NCBI RefSeq assembly: GCF_026230105.1
Contig: NC_079479.1
Location: forward strand, 33,139,385-33,203,384
Source of the DNA: Diorhabda sublineata
Lineage: Eukaryota > Arthropoda > Insecta > Coleoptera > Chrysomelidae
Direction of reading: 5' to 3'
Length of the DNA: 64,000 nt
Shown one piece after another: positions 59,431-64,000 of this stretch (positions are counted from its first letter, which is position 1; each line of letters opens with the position of its first letter). The position numbers and the translations under genes were made by a program. The notes below the pieces were generated by a model. That model ran no database searches. It was not told the origin of the DNA and worked only from the letters and a program-made list of their open reading frames with translations.

Positions 59431-61180
59431 GATGAGATTCGAAAGTTGATGTTAAAAATATTTGATGATGATGATGAGATTCATCTATGAAAATATAATA
59501 AATTTATTGTGTTTTTTGTAGAAAACAGTATAATAGAATCAGAAATAATCGGTATAAATTAAAATTTACGTAAGACAGGTAATCTATTATTGTTTAGCTA
59601 ATGGAAATCTAGATTTGTCTGTAATATTACTGCATTTGTTAATCCACAAAATGTCCAAAGGTGTTGAGGTTGTGTTCAATATACTGAAGAGTAATATTAA
59701 AAAAGTTCTTGGCATCTGAGAGTGAAATCATACGGTGTCGTCTTTCTTTTTAACACTTTCTTTATTATTATTTTTACCAAAACAAAGACAATAACTTGGC
59801 CGTCGATTATTATACACAACCAATCAAAAGTTTTTATCATCAATGTTTAACAAGGAAACTGCTTGTTTTACATTAATTTACTAAAAAAACTTTTTTGTAG
59901 TAACTTTATTTAAGAATACGTTGCTAAATTTTGTCATTTTTGATAATTGATGGGGTTTGAGTAAAAAATGCGATTACAGTTAAAAAAATCAATAGTCGTA
60001 ACTATACAGCCCTTAATAATAGGGAGTCAAACTTTCACTAAATTTTTTTTTATCATCATGAATGATATTTACACAGTGTCGTTAAAAAAATTGTCGTTCT
60101 TTTTAGCCCAGTATAGTGTTTTTTTATACTAAATAAATACTATATATTAATAATTACTGTATTTTTTATTGCATAAAATAAAAAAACGTTATATGCATAA
60201 TCTAACACTTATATTTGAGTTTATGATGAAATTCCGTATTTTTATGATATTTATAAACAGATACTGACATTAAACAAGTTTGGTAATGATTTTGTGTACT
60301 TTTGATGTCGTTTTCAACGTATAATATTAATTTTAACATTGTAGTAGTACCTTCTCGTTTATTATATCTTCTACATCAATTATATCATCAAAATTAATGA
60401 ATTTATTATACATAAAACTTGTATGTACTATAGCTTTGTTAAGTATTGACCCTGACTTTGACTGAACATAAAAAAATATTATAATTTATTCAAGTAATTT
60501 TCAGTCGGAGGCCACTTTAAAATTTCTTACATTTTTTTCATGTAGTTACTCTATAAAATTGCTAGTAGTATGTAACGAAACTATTATTTCCATAAATTTC
60601 CCGAGCTGAATAACAAAAATTCATGAAGTCAATCACGGTATAATCGCCCATTAAAATTATCAAAAATAACATGCCTCAATTGTAGAAAAGGCCACGCGGC
60701 ATTCCGATCGAAAATAATTTCTCGAATTGTGCACAACATGTAATTTGCCCTTATGGCGAACGCAAATCATTTCATTTGGAATAAAGACTAATTCGTCGAT
60801 AAATGCCCATAAAAAATTATTACATATCCAGTAGCGTATCCCAAAACAATATAAAAAATTATACATTTAGTGAATAGAGTGTCTTCGCAAAAATCTTTAT
60901 CTATCAGTGACAAGTCTCAACAAGATTTATACTAAGTAGTACAGCAGTCATGTCGAAAATATTGTTATCTCCTTGACAAAATTAGAAAGTTAACGAAATT
61001 TTTGAAAAATAAGTGTTTTTGGATCGTAAGGTACACTTCTACGGTAACGGACATGAGAAAGAAATTTGACGTATTTTGAAATGCCTCCATCTTCGGAATT
61101 ATACGGTCAAAAAAGTAATGTGAATAGTGAAATTTGAAGGGAGTTTAATGCTCATTTCGAAAATTGAATAAAAAAACCCT
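59431..61180. other. No gene recognised
   Basis: AT-rich; nothing identifiable on either strand. Confidence 0.45.
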
Positions 61181-61187
61181 TACGACG

Positions 61188-61862
61188 CATAGTTTTTGAG
61201 ATATAGGCCAAAAATCGAAAGACGTCAGAAAAAATCGCGGTATTTTGGCCACCCCGATCGAGCACAGGCTTTTTTGTCAAAGAAACTCGGATTCCCTTGG
61301 TATCCTCGAACAATATCCCTACATTTCTAATCTATAACTTCGCAATTTTATACAGGATAACTGCTAAACTGTTGAGAGCTCCATTTCTTGAGAAATCGCA
61401 TTTTGTTGATGTTTCGATTTTTCCTTATAACTTGTAAACTATTCGTTCTACAGCGTTGCGGTTGTGCTTAAATTGAAGCTAAATAACTGCTCTACAACTT
61501 CATTTTCATGACTACCTCATGGGATCAATAGTTTAGCCAATATTTCGTGCAAAAGACGGCCAAAACATAAATTTTCAAATTTTTGAAAAAAATTGGCAAA
61601 TTTTGAAAAGCTGTATTTCGGGATCTATTAAATCTACCAAAGCTGCGATTGGTCTTAAACGATAGAGTTTCTCGTTTACTTTAAAAAGATTTATAATATT
61701 ATTTTCGGTAGAATGCATCGTTTGGGAGTTATAAGCCAAAAACTGGAACAAACCGAAAAAATCATGGTTTTTCGCCCACCCCCACTCGAGCACAGGCTAG
61801 ATTTATTCGAAAACTTGGATTTAGCTTCCTTATACATCCCCAAACAATCCCCCAAAATTTCA
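61188..61862. repeat. Diverged direct repeat, ~535-bp spacing
   Basis: 61,188-61,330 and 61,723-61,862 align in the same orientation: GAGATATAGGCCAAAAATCG versus GGAGTTATAAGCCAAAAACT, then CGAGCACAGGCTTTTTT versus CGAGCACAGGCTAGATTT, and AACAATATCCCTACATTTC versus AACAATCCCCCAAAATTTC. These look like two old tandem units of a ~535-bp repeat, or the periodic part of a larger element. Confidence 0.6.
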
Positions 61863-62816
61863 TTGACTTTCTAATTTTGTCCAGGCAAAAGTACATGTCT
61901 CCTGTACTAAAGTTTTGTCTTTCCTTTTGATTGACTTTTAGAAAGCATTACTAAGGAAGTTGCGTCAAAAAATTATCGAAAAAACGGTTCCAGTCCTCAC
62001 TGGCTAGCTTTCCAAGGCTACGTTACAAGATTGAACACCCACCATACACTCCTGATCTGACACGGGGCAGAAAAAAACGACAATGAAATCCAACGGGCAA
62101 TGTACGGACATTTTGAAAAGATGCTTCTAATTTTTATAGTGGTATAGGAGCTTTAGTCAGGATCGAAAAATTCGAATGAATTCTAACCAAATTCAAATAC
62201 GAATTTGATTAATTAAGTTATATAGGATATAATGAATAAGTATTCACATAAAGGCTCCAAATTATGTGGTCTCCAACTGTCTAAAAATAAGTCAAATCAC
62301 AACAATTCTAGACGTTATTTCTGAAAAAGATCGATTCGAATCACAACGTGATGAATCGATTCGTAAAAAAACGATGTCTAAAAGATCGATTTTTAAATAT
62401 CGATTTTTTTGTATCTACAATGTAAATATGAATCGATTTTATGATAAATATGGAAAATACCATAATAAACAATCTCAGGGGACACTTATCAGTAAAATGA
62501 GAAATTTTGTAGTTAAGGGAATTTGTTGATAACTTATCAAATATCAGATCAGTTGGTATAAGAGTAGACAATTATTTTCTAAAAATTTGTTACATTGAAA
62601 AGTTAAGAAAATAGATAATATAGCTCAAAGTATCCAACGCTTGACATCTAAGCTTTTTAAAATAAGTTTACTGGGATCCGAGCAATTTCGCAACACAACT
62701 TGCGATGTTGCCGGCTGCAGGAATTGATAAAAAAACGATCAAAAGGAACATATGATCTCATGATACTCATAGAAATCACGACTGTTGACTGAACATGGTT
62801 ATAGAGTTCCTGCCAG
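61863..62816. other. No gene recognised
   Basis: Short overlapping frames at 62,266-62,571 on both strands are chance. Otherwise AT-rich. Confidence 0.45.
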
Positions 62817-63024
62817 CAGGGCCGGATTAAGATTTATAAGGCCCGGGGCTAAAATAATGACGGGGCCCCTCAAGGAATTCGGAAACCCGGAAAAATTCAT
62901 AAAATAATATCAATACGTTAGATTTGTGGTATCAACATATCAAAATATACAGAATGATGAGGCCCTCTTGGACCTGGGGCCCGGGGCTATAGCCCCCCCA
63001 AGCCTCTAGCTTAATCCGGCCCTG
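62817..63024. mobile_element. hAT-like MITE, copy 2
   Basis: Same ends (CAGGGCCGGATTAAG / CTTAATCCGGCCCTG) and nearly the same interior as the copy at 46,584, in the same orientation, but 12 bp shorter owing to a small internal deletion. Flanked by CCTGCCAG / CTTGCCAG, an 8-bp duplication with one mismatch. Confidence 0.9.
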
Positions 63025-64000
63025 CTTGCCAGTAAAATATAGAATCAATTTTTAGGTGCAGTACCATCCGAGTTAAATAATGTTTAAATCGTCGTTTAAG
63101 CCATTTCCAGTGCACTAGTATGACATGTAGAGCAGCTTTTTTACACAGCCATTTCGCGAGTTTTCGAGTAATTAATCCGATTTATTTGATCTAAGGAATC
63201 GATCAGATCTATCTCGGCGCTGTAGTAGTTTCATTCTTTTTTTTTTTTTCGTTTAAATGAAATTTTTTGATCTTATCCGTATTCGCTACAAAAATTTATT
63301 CTTTATGCAATTCGCTTTATTGAAAATGATCTTTTTCGATTGACGTATAGTACAATAAATTATATTTTGGTCTGCCACTGTAAATAGTATTCGATCGTGA
63401 GTTGATATACAGTAAATCTTAATACATAATTAGACAAATCTACAGTAGCGGGAGCCTAAAGCTCGAAGAAAGGCTTTAGAAAAATGCATAATTGCTCCGG
63501 TGTATAAGCTGGTAATCAAACAGTGATATTTTATGCAGATATCAATCCAAATGCAGTGGTCTATCTGAACGCATGATCTTTCTTATGTATTCTTTGCCTA
63601 CAGCCATCACGGCACATTCACTTGATTGCCATTGCCTTTCTTTGGGAAAATATCATTTCAAATAATAATTTTGTCTTACGTTTACGGCGAATTACTGGTT
63701 GATTCACTTGATGATGGCTTATTGTGCTGTGAGATGATTAAAAAACAAATTACATTTAAATAATCGGACGAATAATCACTCCATGCAAAAACGCATTTTT
63801 CAAAATATAATTTTAAATTATACATTTGTTATAAACTTTTCTTATTGATACAAATTCTGTTTAGATAACTAGTAGACTTTTTTGCTTGTACGGCATCTAT
63901 TTGTTATTGTAAATTCCTTTAAATTCTTACACCTTTCTCTTCTAGTTTACATTTGTTCTATAAAAATTAATGAGAAATCAATTAAATTATTTGAAGTTTT
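63025..64000. other. No gene recognised
   Basis: AT-rich with a T run near 63,237-63,250. Nothing assignable. Confidence 0.45.

Noticed and set aside
59091..59490. Three overlapping repetitive proteins on the plus strand
   Set aside because: They are an arithmetic consequence of a stop-free 10-bp repeat read in three registers.

Overview
This 64-kb window is AT-rich animal DNA with spliced genes. The mariner, hAT, PIF/Harbinger and non-LTR debris, an 11-unit TTAGG array and a Bab-type BTB/TTK domain all point to an insect. A beetle is a plausible guess but is not proven by anything here. It is not bacterial: there are no operons and no CRISPR array, and most short open frames are chance or transposon wreckage.

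Host genes are few. (1) 17,044-17,841 (minus) is a BTB/POZ exon of the bric-a-brac/tramtrack class, ending at a perfect GTAAGT donor with a GC-rich, promoter-like block just upstream (17,870-18,230). No continuation exon was found, so everything left of 17,043 may be intron. (2) 56,316-58,383 (plus) is a complete four-exon secreted C-type lectin (175 aa) with signal peptide, consistent splice phases, core-promoter-like elements and an AATAAA signal. Its last intron carries a dead mariner with both inverted repeats and TA flanks. (3) 43,825-44,029 (minus) looks like the terminal exon of a non-canonical poly(A) polymerase-like protein, and its 5' part is duplicated in inverted orientation 300 bp away. 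A fourth open frame near 54.5 kb is unassigned.

The rest is repeats. Left part (0-17 kb): two mariner wrecks, a composite direct/inverted repeat (5.8-7.5 kb), non-LTR retrotransposon pieces (9.7-11.7 kb) and a SAP-domain gag-like remnant (12.85 kb). Middle (18-31 kb): a 286-bp satellite (12 full units with a duplicated dimer) and a 170-bp satellite (10 units of two classes plus one hybrid), then a hAT C-terminus. 32-41 kb: a LINE fragment, a PIF/Harbinger-like non-autonomous element, an IS630/mariner transposase pseudogene, nested inverted repeats and a Helitron-like fragment. 43-52 kb: a foldback element carrying a transposase helix-turn-helix fragment, P-element-like debris, a hAT MITE, telomeric repeats framed by a 48-bp duplication, and a Harbinger deletion derivative beside a LINE tail. 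58-64 kb: a 33-unit 10-bp minisatellite, a diverged ~535-bp direct repeat and a second copy of the hAT MITE.

There is no functional gene cluster. The window is best read as long introns and intergenic DNA colonised by successive waves of now-dead mobile elements. The most notable structures are the satellites' internal organisation, the framed telomeric insertion, the foldback element with a captured domain and the inverted exon copy. I found no clear new biological system.
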